Notes: a model not told the origin generated them from the letters alone. A DNA stretch of 64,000 nucleotides from Nostoc sp. 'Peltigera membranacea cyanobiont' N6 (GCF_002949735.1 NZ_CP026682.1:1-64000); one strand, 5' to 3'; shown: positions 25,487 to 34,151, counted from the first letter of the stretch. Made by a program: numbers and translations.

Positions 25487-26299
25487 ATGCAAATTCGATT
25501 AGCAGTAATTAGCAACGCTGGAGGCAGTGGTAAGACTACACTTTCAGTTCATTTAGCTTACGACTTAGCAAAACGCAAGTACAATGTAGCCCTACTAGAC
25601 CTAGACCCACAAGGCTCATTAACGTTATTCTGTGGTTTGAATCCACCAGAGCCAGAACAGACTTTAGCAGGAGTTCTCAAAGATCAATTTGATGGTGTTT
25701 GGCCATTAACTCCTTGCTGGAGCCACTACACCAATAATGTTGTCGTATGCCAAGGGGGAATGGTATTAACCCAAACAGCAGATGAACTTGTCCTACACAA
25801 AAGAGGAGCCTACCTTTTAGCCGACTGTTTAACAGATTATCCACTAGCACACGACGTAGTTATTTTTGATTGCCCGGCAACCCTTGGCCCTTTACCTTTA
25901 ATGGCTCTAGCTGCTTGTACACATATTATTATCCCCGTACAGCTAGAACCAAAATCAATTCAAGGTGCAGCACATTTATTGGAATGGTACTACTATCATT
26001 GCAAACACTTACGTTTAAACCCAACTCCAGAAATTTTAGGATTTGTTCCCAATCAATATGATGTTCGCAGAAGTACTCATAGACAGATGCTTGCAGGATT
26101 GCCTGAACAGTTGCAACAGATGAAGATTCGAGCATTTCCAGCAATCCGGGATAGCGCAGAATTTGTCAATGCCAGTGGTCAAGGTTTACCATTGCATATT
26201 TACCGTCCTAGTCATCCTGCTAAAGATGATTTTAAAGAAACTACTTCTCATATTGTGACTTTAATTGGAAAACCTAAGACAACTAAAAAGACAAAATAA
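25487..26299 (+). CDS. parA: ParA-family partition ATPase
   Basis: 270 residues. Walker A NAGGSGKTT (10-18), then LLDLDPQGSLT (Walker A-prime) and DVVIFDCPATLG (Walker B), the ParA/MinD order. ParA binds nucleoid DNA with ATP and is released by ParB, moving the plasmid. Oddity: the signature lysine of the deviant Walker A (KGGxGKT) is alanine here. There is no N-terminal helix-turn-helix, so it is the short (Ib/Soj-like) type. Its stop is 2 nt before parB. Confidence 0.85.
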   Translation: MQIRLAVISNAGGSGKTTLSVHLAYDLAKRKYNVALLDLDPQGSLTLFCGLNPPEPEQTLAGVLKDQFDGVWPLTPCWSHYTNNVVVCQGGMVLTQTADELVLHKRGAYLLADCLTDYPLAHDVVIFDCPATLGPLPLMALAACTHIIIPVQLEPKSIQGAAHLLEWYYYHCKHLRLNPTPEILGFVPNQYDVRRSTHRQMLAGLPEQLQQMKIRAFPAIRDSAEFVNASGQGLPLHIYRPSHPAKDDFKETTSHIVTLIGKPKTTKKTK

Positions 26300-26301
26300 T
26301 T

Positions 26302-27438
26302 ATGTGCGCTCGTAACACTCCTAATCTTACAAATTATTTTTCAGGTGCGAAGCAATCTCAGCAATTATCTCAAGCAGAGGAAGAAATACAGCAATTAAGA
26401 GCAGAGATTGAAGAACTTCGTGACAAAAATTCTGGCGAGTTGGAAAGACAATTGGAAGAGTTGCGAACACAACTTCAGTCCCAAATAGGTATTTTGTCAA
26501 TTCCTATCGAGCAAATAGAGCCAAATATAGAACAACCTAGACAAACATTTTTAACTGAAAGTCTTGAATCTATGTCTCGCTCTTTAACTAGTGATGGACA
26601 GTTGCAACCAATTATTCTGATTCAAAGGGAGAATCATTTATTAATTTTTGACGGAGAGCGACGCTGGCGCAGTGCTAAAGCTTTAGGTTGGCAAACCTTG
26701 GAAGCAGTTATTATTCCAGAGCCAACTGGTTTACATCGTAAAGCACTATTAACTTCTCTACATCGAGAAGACCTTAATCCTTTGGATAAAGCCGAGGCGA
26801 TCGCGCGTGAATTGTCTACAATTACTGGATTAGAATTTCAAGATATTCCGCGTATTCTTTCAACAGTAGTTCGACGTTTGAATAGTCAAAAGCGTATAAC
26901 ATCACTGGTGGATTTAATAACAGCAGATGCAAAAAAACAAGAAAAAGAACTAGAGTCTTTAGATTTAAGCGACTCAGAACGAGCAATCTTAAGTCTACTG
27001 TTAGATTTACAGCTAAATCCTGCTTCTATAGATGCCAATATTTTTCCAATGCTATCTTTAGCAGAAGACCTAAAACTTGCCATAAGAGCAGGACTTAAAG
27101 GTGTTCATGCAATGGCTCTACAAAAACTTTCCGCAAAAAATTTGGGATTGACTGAACAAAAAGCCAAATCTATTAGGGAAGAGACGACGCACAAAGTAAT
27201 AGTAGAAAAGTTGTCTGTTATTGCTACTCGAAAATTAGTAGCTGAAGTAATAGCATCTGAGTCCGAGCTAGCAGTAACCAAAAATACGAAGAAAAAAGCA
27301 GTATCCCAAGCATCTAGTCGTTTGCAACAACTCTCTTTAGAGTTGCTCAAGCAAGCTAACCCTGCTGAATTAATAGAATTACAAGAAGTCTTACGTCACA
27401 AATTAGTAGAAATTGAAAAAGTACTAAAACAAAATTAA
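26302..27438 (+). CDS. parB: ParB-like partition protein
   Basis: 378 residues. An N-terminal coiled coil (~18-60) precedes the ParB/Srx CTP-binding domain: IEQIEPNIEQPRQTF, DGQLQPIILIQ, FDGERRWRSAKALGW and LHREDLNPLDKAEA. A helical DNA-binding region follows; the C-terminal helix (LQQLSLELLKQANPAELIEL) may dimerise. The order parA-parB with 2 nt between and the upstream palindrome make a type I partition locus. Confidence 0.85.
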   Translation: MCARNTPNLTNYFSGAKQSQQLSQAEEEIQQLRAEIEELRDKNSGELERQLEELRTQLQSQIGILSIPIEQIEPNIEQPRQTFLTESLESMSRSLTSDGQLQPIILIQRENHLLIFDGERRWRSAKALGWQTLEAVIIPEPTGLHRKALLTSLHREDLNPLDKAEAIARELSTITGLEFQDIPRILSTVVRRLNSQKRITSLVDLITADAKKQEKELESLDLSDSERAILSLLLDLQLNPASIDANIFPMLSLAEDLKLAIRAGLKGVHAMALQKLSAKNLGLTEQKAKSIREETTHKVIVEKLSVIATRKLVAEVIASESELAVTKNTKKKAVSQASSRLQQLSLELLKQANPAELIELQEVLRHKLVEIEKVLKQN

Positions 27439-27550
27439 AGATCGGTCGCTACCCTCTGTGAACTAATTGTCACTGTTTTTGTAATGAGATACACGAATAT
27501 ATTGATGTTTAGAAATTATCTTTAAAAATAGAACACCGATTACAGAGCCG

Positions 27551-27802
27551 ATGCCCAGCAAAATTATTGAAGTCCGAGAGTACACGGTCAGAGCGCACAA
27601 ACGGGAAATTCACACTCGCGTTTTTAACTTCGTATGCAAGCAGTGTGAACAACCGACCCAAAGAGAAACTTTTGGTGTGCGACCGCTCTATTGTGAAATA
27701 TGTCGTCCCCCACAAGCACCTAAGCAATCGAAATTAGTCCCTATAGGCAAGAGGAAACCCAGAGCGATGAACTATAAGAGTGGCAAAGGTATTGTTGGAT
27801 GA
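27551..27802 (+). CDS. Small zinc-ribbon protein
   Basis: 83 residues, basic. Two Cys pairs, FVCKQCEQ and YCEICRPP, about 25 residues apart, form a likely zinc ribbon. N- and C-terminal segments are Lys/Arg-rich. It follows parB by about 110 nt. It may bind nucleic acid; no family assigned. Confidence 0.6.
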   Translation: MPSKIIEVREYTVRAHKREIHTRVFNFVCKQCEQPTQRETFGVRPLYCEICRPPQAPKQSKLVPIGKRKPRAMNYKSGKGIVG

Positions 27803-27873
27803 GTTGTTGTCTTAATAAAATAACAAGGATCGTTATTATGGCTAACTGAATCATCAGAGCGATCGCTATGTCT

Positions 27874-28140
27874 TTACAATTCCTCTCCTGCATCAATCAT
27901 TTTCGCTAACGATTCAGCGTTGAATCTGGTGAGCGATTCTGCTAACTGCTGAAAATATCGGTATTGCTCGTCTGCATACTCACCTGGCTCAAGCTCTAAA
28001 AGCTGACAAAATTTGAAGTAATCAACTTTCCAGTTGAATTCACCAATGGCGCTGGCGAACTTTTCGGCTATTTGACGTGATTGAGTGCTGGCTGTTGATT
28101 GTTTGCCATTGTGGTTGTAAATGCTGCCTTGCTCTGTCAT
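27874..28140 (-). CDS. Small unknown protein
   Basis: 88 residues, soluble, acidic, helix-rich (SRQIAEKFASAIGEFNWKVD, EQYRYFQQLAESLTRFNAES). No recognised domain. It faces the parAB-side genes convergently. Confidence 0.5.
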   Translation of the reverse strand: MTEQGSIYNHNGKQSTASTQSRQIAEKFASAIGEFNWKVDYFKFCQLLELEPGEYADEQYRYFQQLAESLTRFNAESLAKMIDAGEEL

Positions 28141-28251
28141 CTTATTCGCTCAATAGTATATTTGTATTAATAACTATTTTAGTTTTCTCTGACTTTTCTG
28201 GTGGATCTACTTATAATAATTCCAGCATTTACCAATCACCCCTGATCACTT

Positions 28252-29136
28252 ATGGTAATACTTCAACTTATTGAACCTGAAGTTAAAGATTTGGGAGGGT
28301 TTGTTGCACGTCGTAGCTTGCCATATTTGAATCGCCAAATGGTTGGGCCGTTTATCTTCTTTGATCATGTTGGGCCGTCTGTTTTGCCACCCAACAAAGG
28401 CATCGATGTCAGGCCACATCCGCATATCAATCTCGCCACCGTAACTTACTTGTTTGATGGTGCTTTGATGCACCGTGATAGTTTAGGCACTGTACAGGAA
28501 ATTCAACCAGGTGCTGTGAACTGGATGATGGCAGGAAAGGGGATTGTACATTCAGAGCGATCGCCCGACATTGATCGTCAAAATGAAGCTACCATTCATG
28601 GCATTCAAACCTGGGTCGCCTTGCCTGTGGAATACGAAGAAACCGAGCCAAGCTTTGCTCACTATCCTGCCCAAACTCTTCCTACTTGGGAAGAGAATGG
28701 CGCCATCATCAAACTCATTGCAGGAGTTGCAGATGGCTACACCTCACCTGTCAAAGTTTTCTCGCCTATTCTTTACTTAGATGTGGTGCTGTCTGCCAAT
28801 GCTCACTTTACTATCCCCACTGATTATTCAGAGAGAGCAGTATACAGCGTCACAGAAGGTTTAAGCATTAATGGGCAGCCGCTAGAGCCATATCGCCTCG
28901 CTATCCTAGAACCAGTGGGTGAAATAAGAGTTTCTGCTGCTGCTGCTGCTCGATGTATTGTTATTGGTGGTGAACCATTGGGTACACGCTACAAATGGTG
29001 GAATTTTGTTTCTAGCCGACCAGAGCGAATAGAGCAAGCAAAAGCCGATTGGCGAGACTGCCGCTTTGCTAACGTGCCAGATGAAACAGAGTTGATTCCA
29101 CTACCAGAAGTAGTGACAGAGGCCAATCCCTTTTAG
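28252..29136 (+). CDS. Pirin family protein
   Basis: 294 residues, two cupin-like halves as in pirins. The metal ligands of the N-terminal cupin are all present: HPHIN (H56, H58) and GIVHSER (H100, E102). LPYLNRQMVGPFIFFDH is the typical N-terminal pirin stretch. Pirins bind Fe and act as redox-responsive or quercetinase-like enzymes; the substrate here is unknown. It stands alone on its strand and looks like chromosomal cargo. Confidence 0.9.
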   Translation: MVILQLIEPEVKDLGGFVARRSLPYLNRQMVGPFIFFDHVGPSVLPPNKGIDVRPHPHINLATVTYLFDGALMHRDSLGTVQEIQPGAVNWMMAGKGIVHSERSPDIDRQNEATIHGIQTWVALPVEYEETEPSFAHYPAQTLPTWEENGAIIKLIAGVADGYTSPVKVFSPILYLDVVLSANAHFTIPTDYSERAVYSVTEGLSINGQPLEPYRLAILEPVGEIRVSAAAAARCIVIGGEPLGTRYKWWNFVSSRPERIEQAKADWRDCRFANVPDETELIPLPEVVTEANPF

Positions 29137-29576
29137 TATCAGTCATGAGGGTGGGCGTGGGCGATACCTTCTCTTTCAGAGATGCGCGTTCGAGAGGCAA
29201 TGCCTTTCCTGCGGAACGCACTCGCGTTCGGCACGTCTTCTCTACGAGGCGCACTCGCGTTCGACGAACGCCACCGGAAAAAGCGGTTACGCCATCGCAC
29301 GAAAGTGAATGAAGCAGTGGGCTCATTGCCCTAACCTAACTCAAACTGGTAAAAAGTAACTCTACTGTTTATTTGCTCCGATTCCACGCAGGCGCTCCAA
29401 TTGCTCACATTTTCCCCTATTTCATACTGGAAATGCCAACAATATCAAGTAGTTCGCTTTCGTGACTTGGCTATTTATTGGGGAAGTTGGGAATGGTACT
29501 TGGCATTACCGAGAAACGCGATATCAGATACTAGTTTTGGTTAACATAGAAATTCCCCTGACATTGCAAACAAACC
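29137..29576. other. Intergenic region with REP-like palindromes
   Basis: No gene seen. 29150-29300 is GC-rich with repeated CGCACTCGCGTTCG-type units and inverted repeats. At 29450-29472 lies a 23-bp sequence (TAGTTCGCTTTCG then TGACTTGGCT) that recurs exactly at 41904-41926. Confidence 0.6.
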
Positions 29577-30815
29577 ATGCCCAAGACTTGGAACATCAAG
29601 ATAGATAACTATTTTCAAGCCAACCCCAATTGCATCATCGCCACTGCTCATGTAGACTCGTTCCCCACAGACCTCCCCCTAGAACCGAACATCCGGGAAC
29701 CAAACCGCAAAAGCGCGACCTACAGACAAGTCTTCGACTCACTGACAACCGAACCCGAAAAATTCTTCTCTCGTCACAGTGGAATCGTTCTGTCAGCTAA
29801 TAAAGCTAAACCTGTCAAGAACAAAACTGAACTGGAGCTAGAAGTCTTAGAAGCTAACGAGGGGGGCAGCGATGGGATTATCAACGGTGGCCACACAGTA
29901 TTAGGGTTTGAGCAAGCGAAAAATTATAACTACAATTTAAGTCAAGCCAGAGTAAAAGTTACCATCCACATCGGACTCTCGGAAGAATCAGCCAAGGATA
30001 TAGCCCTGGCTTCAAATACCACAACGCCAGTAGATTCTCGCTCCAAAGTCAACGCCAGGGGTGATTACAAATTCATCAAGCAGTATTTAGCTTCCTTAGA
30101 GCAGAAGGAAGATAGAAAATTCCGCATCGCTTATTATCAAAACCAAAGCGGCGCTCCCAGAAATGCCCAATGTAATGTGAACCATTTGTTGAAGTTGATT
30201 AACTGCCTCGATAGAAATAGATACAACCCTGACGGCAATAAACGAACCAAACACCCAGCAGGGATGAGTCCTCCATCTAACATCACAGACACGGAAAGGG
30301 AAAGATTAACTGCACTTTTGCCTCTCTTGACTCATGCTCTGTGGATAGAGCAAAGACTCTACGAAATAATCCAAGACCATATCAGCAATCCCAGAAGAAA
30401 GGGTTCCAACGACCTAGCATCAATTGATATACGTAAAACTACATTGTTGCCTGACAGCAAGTATTCTTTTGGGTTTGGTGCGCCAACTGACCTGGCACTA
30501 CCGATAATTGCGTCCTATCGGGTATTTCTGGATAAAGACTATAAATGGATTCTGCCGTTTAACGAATTTGCCGAAGATTTCCTCCAACACCTGTGGAATA
30601 ACTACTTCCGTAAATACTTGGTGTCGGAGAAAACAGCAGGAAATACAGTAGGTACAAAAATCAGCCGCAATCAAGAGATTTGGGAAAGTTTGTATATCTC
30701 GGCGCAGAGTTATCTAAATCAGCACTTGATGAAAATGGTTAACTCTAGTAAGGCAGAATCAGAAGCCAAGTTGACACAAGGTACAAAAGGGCGTGTGCAA
30801 GCAGGTAATAAATAA
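29577..30815 (+). CDS. AIPR-like (abortive infection phage resistance type) protein
   Basis: 412 residues. IINGGHTVLGFEQAK (~102-116), then HIGLSEESAKDIALASNTTT (~144-163), match the AIPR pattern (NGxQT ... A..N). AIPR proteins occur in phage-defence loci and beside DNA modification systems. No modification or nuclease partner is adjacent, so a defence role is inference. It is followed by a strong hairpin, so it appears to be a single-gene unit. Confidence 0.55.
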   Translation: MPKTWNIKIDNYFQANPNCIIATAHVDSFPTDLPLEPNIREPNRKSATYRQVFDSLTTEPEKFFSRHSGIVLSANKAKPVKNKTELELEVLEANEGGSDGIINGGHTVLGFEQAKNYNYNLSQARVKVTIHIGLSEESAKDIALASNTTTPVDSRSKVNARGDYKFIKQYLASLEQKEDRKFRIAYYQNQSGAPRNAQCNVNHLLKLINCLDRNRYNPDGNKRTKHPAGMSPPSNITDTERERLTALLPLLTHALWIEQRLYEIIQDHISNPRRKGSNDLASIDIRKTTLLPDSKYSFGFGAPTDLALPIIASYRVFLDKDYKWILPFNEFAEDFLQHLWNNYFRKYLVSEKTAGNTVGTKISRNQEIWESLYISAQSYLNQHLMKMVNSSKAESEAKLTQGTKGRVQAGNK

Positions 30816-30865
30816 TAATAGAAGGTTTCTATTGAGAGATCCCTTTTGGATGGGCGATAGCATAT

Positions 30866-30903
30866 TTACCGGAAAGACGGCGAAAAAGCCTGTCTTTCGG
30901 TAA
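30866..30903. terminator. Strong hairpin, likely bidirectional terminator
   Basis: TTACCGGAAAGACGGC ... GCCTGTCTTTCGGTAA forms a ~15-bp stem with small bulges and a GAAAAA loop, followed by ATTATTT. It separates the AIPR-like gene from the convergent broken gene. Confidence 0.7.
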
Positions 30904-30904
30904 A

Positions 30905-31366
30905 TTATTTAGGTGACAAGGAATAATAAAATCCTAATTCTGTATTTTCACTATCCATTGAACGCCTTAAAAGTTTTTCATAAGGGATCAAAAATCTATT
31001 AATGCTGATGTAATCTTCAGGAGTTAACAGCTTATTGGAACTTAAAGTATGTTGTAAGACTCTAACTTGGCTAGTGCCCATAATATAGTCTGGTTTCGCC
31101 AAAATATAGATAAAATCTGTTGTTTGAGAAAATTCAATTATTTGAAGAATCTCATTGATTTGAGCATCTTCGTTGTTTGCTCTCTTGAAAGAAAAGCGAT
31201 AATCGTCTATCTGCTGCTGCCAATATTTTTGTGAAAGTGAAATGATGGTTTTTGATAGCTCCTCATGAGCAAATGGAATAATTATTTGAGCTTAAATCAA
31301 AGTATCATCTCTTTGCAGTAAAGAAAAATTAAATTCAGATTTGCTGATTTCTAATAAATGTTTCAT
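30905..31366 (-). pseudogene. Unknown gene with an in-frame stop at codon 25
   Basis: From the ATG at 31366 the frame reads MKHLLEISKSEFNFSLLQRD DTLI, then TAA (31292-31294). It goes on in the same frame as good protein (IIIPFAHEELSKTIISLSQK, ILQIIEFSQTTDFIYILAKP) to a stop at 30905, 153 codons in all. A single nonsense change has probably inactivated it; readthrough cannot be excluded. No family recognised. Confidence 0.5.
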
Positions 31367-31685
31367 AGATATAAAGAAGTAAAGAAAGCGTCTAAAATAT
31401 GAAGATTGCGTCTTGCTTGAGCAGTTGTGTTTGAGCTTACGGCCATTGTATCAAGTGTCGAATCGTGGGGTATGAATTAGTTGTTACAGGCGTTAGGTAC
31501 GCAAGGCAGTCCAGAACTAATAAAAATTTGACAAGTTTATTAGCGCCGATGTTACTGTCGATTCGCTGGATAAATTGTGGCGTAATCTAATGCTTATTGA
31601 TGATATTTCAACGTACTGAATTTGGAAAAAATTAAGGATCTAATCCAGGATTTGAAAGTTTATTTTAACTGGAACTTGCGTGTAT
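31367..31685. other. Intergenic region with a possible coding remnant
   Basis: No intact gene. On the plus strand, LQALGTQGSPELIKI (from about 31480) and DKFISADVTVDSLDKLWRNL (to about 31619) lie in two frames. They could be a decayed, frameshifted gene end. Otherwise nothing is seen. Confidence 0.25.
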
Positions 31686-31982
31686 CTAAAGCTCAAGATT
31701 CTCTTGTGCCGAATGCCAAAATCTAGCGATACTGACCCGCTTTTTCTCCTCTTCAACCCTGTAGACAATACGATATGGTTTAAGAATAAGCTGACGAATA
31801 TTAGGGTCGTCAAACTCAGGTACTTTCTGACCAATGAATGGAAATTGACTTAACTCCCTACTTTTTTCAAGGAGTTGCTGACCCAATTTCCTTGCAGCTT
31901 CAGCATTGCTTAAGGCAATATACCTGACAATTGCTTCCAAATCCCCCACAGCTTTGGGAGAAAGAACTACTTGGTAGTCCAT
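31686..31982 (-). CDS. ParE/RelE-family toxin
   Basis: 98 residues. VVLSPKAVGDLEAIVRYI, the helix EAARKLGQQLLEKSRELSQF and the C-terminal strand RQLILKPYRIVYRVEEEK are the standard ParE/RelE toxin plan. The upstream gene overlaps it by 16 nt and is the expected antitoxin. On a plasmid such a pair aids retention by killing plasmid-free cells. Confidence 0.85.
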   Translation of the reverse strand: MDYQVVLSPKAVGDLEAIVRYIALSNAEAARKLGQQLLEKSRELSQFPFIGQKVPEFDDPNIRQLILKPYRIVYRVEEEKKRVSIARFWHSAQENLEL

Positions 31983-32152
31983 GCTTCAATCATCTGCTCA
32001 ACAGATTCAATTGAGACACCAAGTCCTTGGTCAATCTCTTCTAAACCCTCTTTTACAGCTGCGATAAACTCAATTTCTCTAACAATTTCACGCAGAGACA
32101 CATTTGGCGGCAAGCGCTTCACAAGTTCAAGGACTGTTTCTCTATCGCTCAT
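31967..32152 (-). CDS. Antitoxin of the ParE/RelE-type pair
   Basis: 61 residues, helical (VLELVKRLPPNVSLREIVRE, AAVKEGLEEIDQGLGVSIES), ending in a segment likely to clamp the toxin. It precedes and overlaps the toxin gene by 16 nt, the classical order that ensures antitoxin excess. Confidence 0.75.
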   Translation of the reverse strand: MSDRETVLELVKRLPPNVSLREIVREIEFIAAVKEGLEEIDQGLGVSIESVEQMIEAWTTK

Positions 32153-32458
32153 AGCAGTTTTTGCTTCTATGCAGATGACTACTGATAATCTTAACTCACA
32201 GGTTCACCTTGTAGCTTTTGTTTTAACGAAATAAAAATGCTAATAATGTTTCGCAACCTATTTATGGATTAAAATTTGTGGAGATTTTTTTGTTTAAAAA
32301 TAAAAAATATGTAGATGTGTCCATGATATTTTTTATTGATTGATCTTCATCAGATTCAGGAGTCAGGATTTAAAATTTAGTTAGATATTCTTCCTTTCTA
32401 ACAGAAAAGCGATAAGCTTGACGGTATGGCGAGAGCTTACCGCTTGTAATATAGATTC
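32153..32458. other. Intergenic region, dispersed repeat and hairpin
   Basis: No gene. It has one CAGATTCAGGAGTCAGGATT copy of the dispersed repeat (about 32349). A 12-bp hairpin AAGCGATAAGCT ... AGCTTACCGCTT lies at 32407-32445, just after the stop of the minus-strand gene that follows, so it is a likely terminator for the long minus-strand cluster. Confidence 0.55.
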
Positions 32459-33217
32459 TTAATTAAGCTGTTCCACACTCAAATCAATCACCTCAAGAAC
32501 ATCTGGCAACCATCGAACGTGTTCCACAATCTTGTCGTGAGTCCGGGCTTTATCTCGTGTTACCGTTCCCCACAGCTTACCTTTTTCGGTTAGATGCCAA
32601 ATATTTTTGTGACTTTGTTTACCATTCGTGTCAGTCTTGATTTGAACCTCCTTGGTCTGCAAACCAGCAAATTCTAAAACACGGTTAACTATTTGTGGCT
32701 TTACGGGCTTGGGCAGTCCGTTGCGTTCGGCATATAATTCACCGATTGCGGTTGGAGACAAATGCCTGTCGTGAGTCGCTTCAATTTCCTGAATTGCTCC
32801 GACCAACTCTTGGGCCATCGGAGCTATTTCGGGACACAAAGCTTGTACACCTCGAAGAATGGTGATGGTTTGGAGTTCTGCACTAAGTCTTGTGCCAGAG
32901 AGAATCTTTTGCCCAAAGTTGACAAGTTCATCGAGTGTGGGTTTAGTATTTTGTTGTTGCTCCGCCTTGGGCATCTCATATTTGCCAGTGCGCCGCAGGG
33001 ATGGGAGGACTTCGTGAAACACCCAACGCTGGAACCGTTTGGCAACTGGTTTACGAGATTTAAAGATCAGGCGATAAAGCCCTGCTTCAGTCACAGTAAG
33101 CATTTCTTGCTCTCCACCAAGGGTACTGACAAGTACTTTAAAACTGTTTTTATGGGCAAGCTTGAATTTGTAAAAGTACTTGATTGATGACATTTCCAAT
33201 ATTAAAATCATCTGCAT
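32459..33217 (-). CDS. BRO-N antirepressor-like protein, N-terminus replaced
   Basis: 252 residues. It contains the second half of a BRO-N domain (STLGGEQEMLTVTEAGLYRL, KSRKPVAKRFQRWVFHEVLP, SLRRTGKY). A helical and winged-helix-like C-terminal part follows (PTAIGELYAERNGLPKPVKP, IWHLTEKGKLWGT). The first ~30 residues are not BRO-like. They read through, in another frame, the 3-prime end of the neighbouring nuclease gene, so this looks like a 5-prime-truncated gene fused to its neighbour by recombination. BRO-N proteins are phage or plasmid regulators that bind DNA. Confidence 0.6.
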   Translation of the reverse strand: MQMILILEMSSIKYFYKFKLAHKNSFKVLVSTLGGEQEMLTVTEAGLYRLIFKSRKPVAKRFQRWVFHEVLPSLRRTGKYEMPKAEQQQNTKPTLDELVNFGQKILSGTRLSAELQTITILRGVQALCPEIAPMAQELVGAIQEIEATHDRHLSPTAIGELYAERNGLPKPVKPQIVNRVLEFAGLQTKEVQIKTDTNGKQSHKNIWHLTEKGKLWGTVTRDKARTHDKIVEHVRWLPDVLEVIDLSVEQLN

Positions 33218-33927
33218 CTGGATTGAAGCGAATAAATGTACAGTTAAGAGATTCTTTCAAAAATTGCTCTCTAACCCTGTTTTGTCACTCTCGAAAAACA
33301 ATAATCTCAGCGAGATTCTGAAATTTTGATTTAATCAAGCTTTGAGCTTTTATTTTCTAACACTAACTAAAATTTCTAGCTTTAAAGTGGAAAATAAAGC
33401 CCCGAAAGGCTTTCAGCGATTGGGTTATCCCAAACTGACAAAAGAGGGCTAATCAGTTCATATCCTTTATCTCTATCAGAATGTCCATACTCATCACACT
33501 CTATTGCTATTCTGTCACTTGGAAGGTAAAAGTCAATTCTGTACTTATCAAAGCAGAATTGCATTTTTGGGGCTAAATGCTTAAATGTAGCGGCAAGAAT
33601 GGAGAAACATTCAACCTCTTTGCAAGAGAGAACAACTTCTATCCCAAATAAGCGGGCTAGAGTCCTTGCATTTGGTTTCCTCGATCTGGCTAGGAGTCTT
33701 TTTAAGCCCTCTCTATTAATAGTCAAAAGAGTTTGTATTCCACCTAGTGTCTCAATTTTATCTTTAAACTTTTCTTGCTCTGACAATCCAGAACCAGGTC
33801 TGCGTTTTTGTCCTGTAACAGCTAAAGAAGTATCAATATCTAGTAAAGAACAAATGTCAGCAGCAACCCATCGAGGATTAATAGGATCATCTATTTTTCT
33901 AATTTCATCAGATATAATTTTATTCAT
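33150..33927 (-). pseudogene. BRO-N plus DUF559/Vsr-like nuclease gene, interrupted by a small element
   Basis: The uninterrupted part (33927-33453) encodes BRO-N text (WVAADICSLLDIDTSLAVTG, LTINREGLKRLLARSRKPNA), then a PD-(D/E)XK-type core: YRIDFYLP...IAIECDEYGHSDRDKGYEL. The current frame ends in 20-odd foreign residues at 33382. Removing 33275-33448 plus one 4-bp duplication restores ...GYEL-IREQFLKESLNCTFIRFNP then DADDFNIGNVINQVL to a stop at 33150, the normal family ending. The nuclease is therefore truncated by an insertion. Confidence 0.75.
33275..33448. mobile_element. 174-bp MITE with 13-bp inverted repeats and CTAA duplication
   Basis: Ends CCCTGTTTTGTCA (33275-33287) and TGACAAAAGAGGG (33436-33448) are inverted repeats with 12 of 13 matches. 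CTAA at 33271-33274 and 33449-33452 is a target duplication. No coding capacity. Excision restores the flanking nuclease frame exactly, which is strong evidence for the boundaries. Confidence 0.85.
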
Positions 33928-34151
33928 AATATTAGTAAATTAAAATTAACCTTACCCTTTTCATCAACGTCCAATCCTCCATCAAAATACTCACTGCCAT
34001 CGGCTGATGTTCGCTTTCTACCATTGACAGCAACGGAAGTATCAATGTCTAATATTGCACACACATCCGCAGCGACCCATTCTGGTTTATCTGGTGTACC
34101 GACGAACCGGACTTCAATAGACTCAAACACGAAAACTGATAAATCCGACAT
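33924..34151 (-). CDS. Truncated BRO-N domain gene, coupled to the next
   Basis: 75 residues: FVFESIEVRFVGTPDKPEWV then AADVCAILDIDTSVAVNGRK, the first half of a BRO-N domain, nearly duplicating the start of the downstream gene (WVAADICSLLDIDTSLAVTG). Its TGA overlaps the next ATG (ATGA), so translation is probably coupled. It may be a degraded tandem duplicate or a natural small regulator. Confidence 0.5.
   Translation of the reverse strand: MSDLSVFVFESIEVRFVGTPDKPEWVAADVCAILDIDTSVAVNGRKRTSADGSEYFDGGLDVDEKGKVNFNLLIL

Noticed and set aside
28246..28473. 75-codon minus-strand frame
   Set aside because: Antisense to the start of the pirin gene, which has complete family motifs.
29069..29326. 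85-codon minus-strand frame overlapping the pirin end
   Set aside because: Arg/Leu/Ser-rich translation of REP-like palindromes and antisense pirin sequence.
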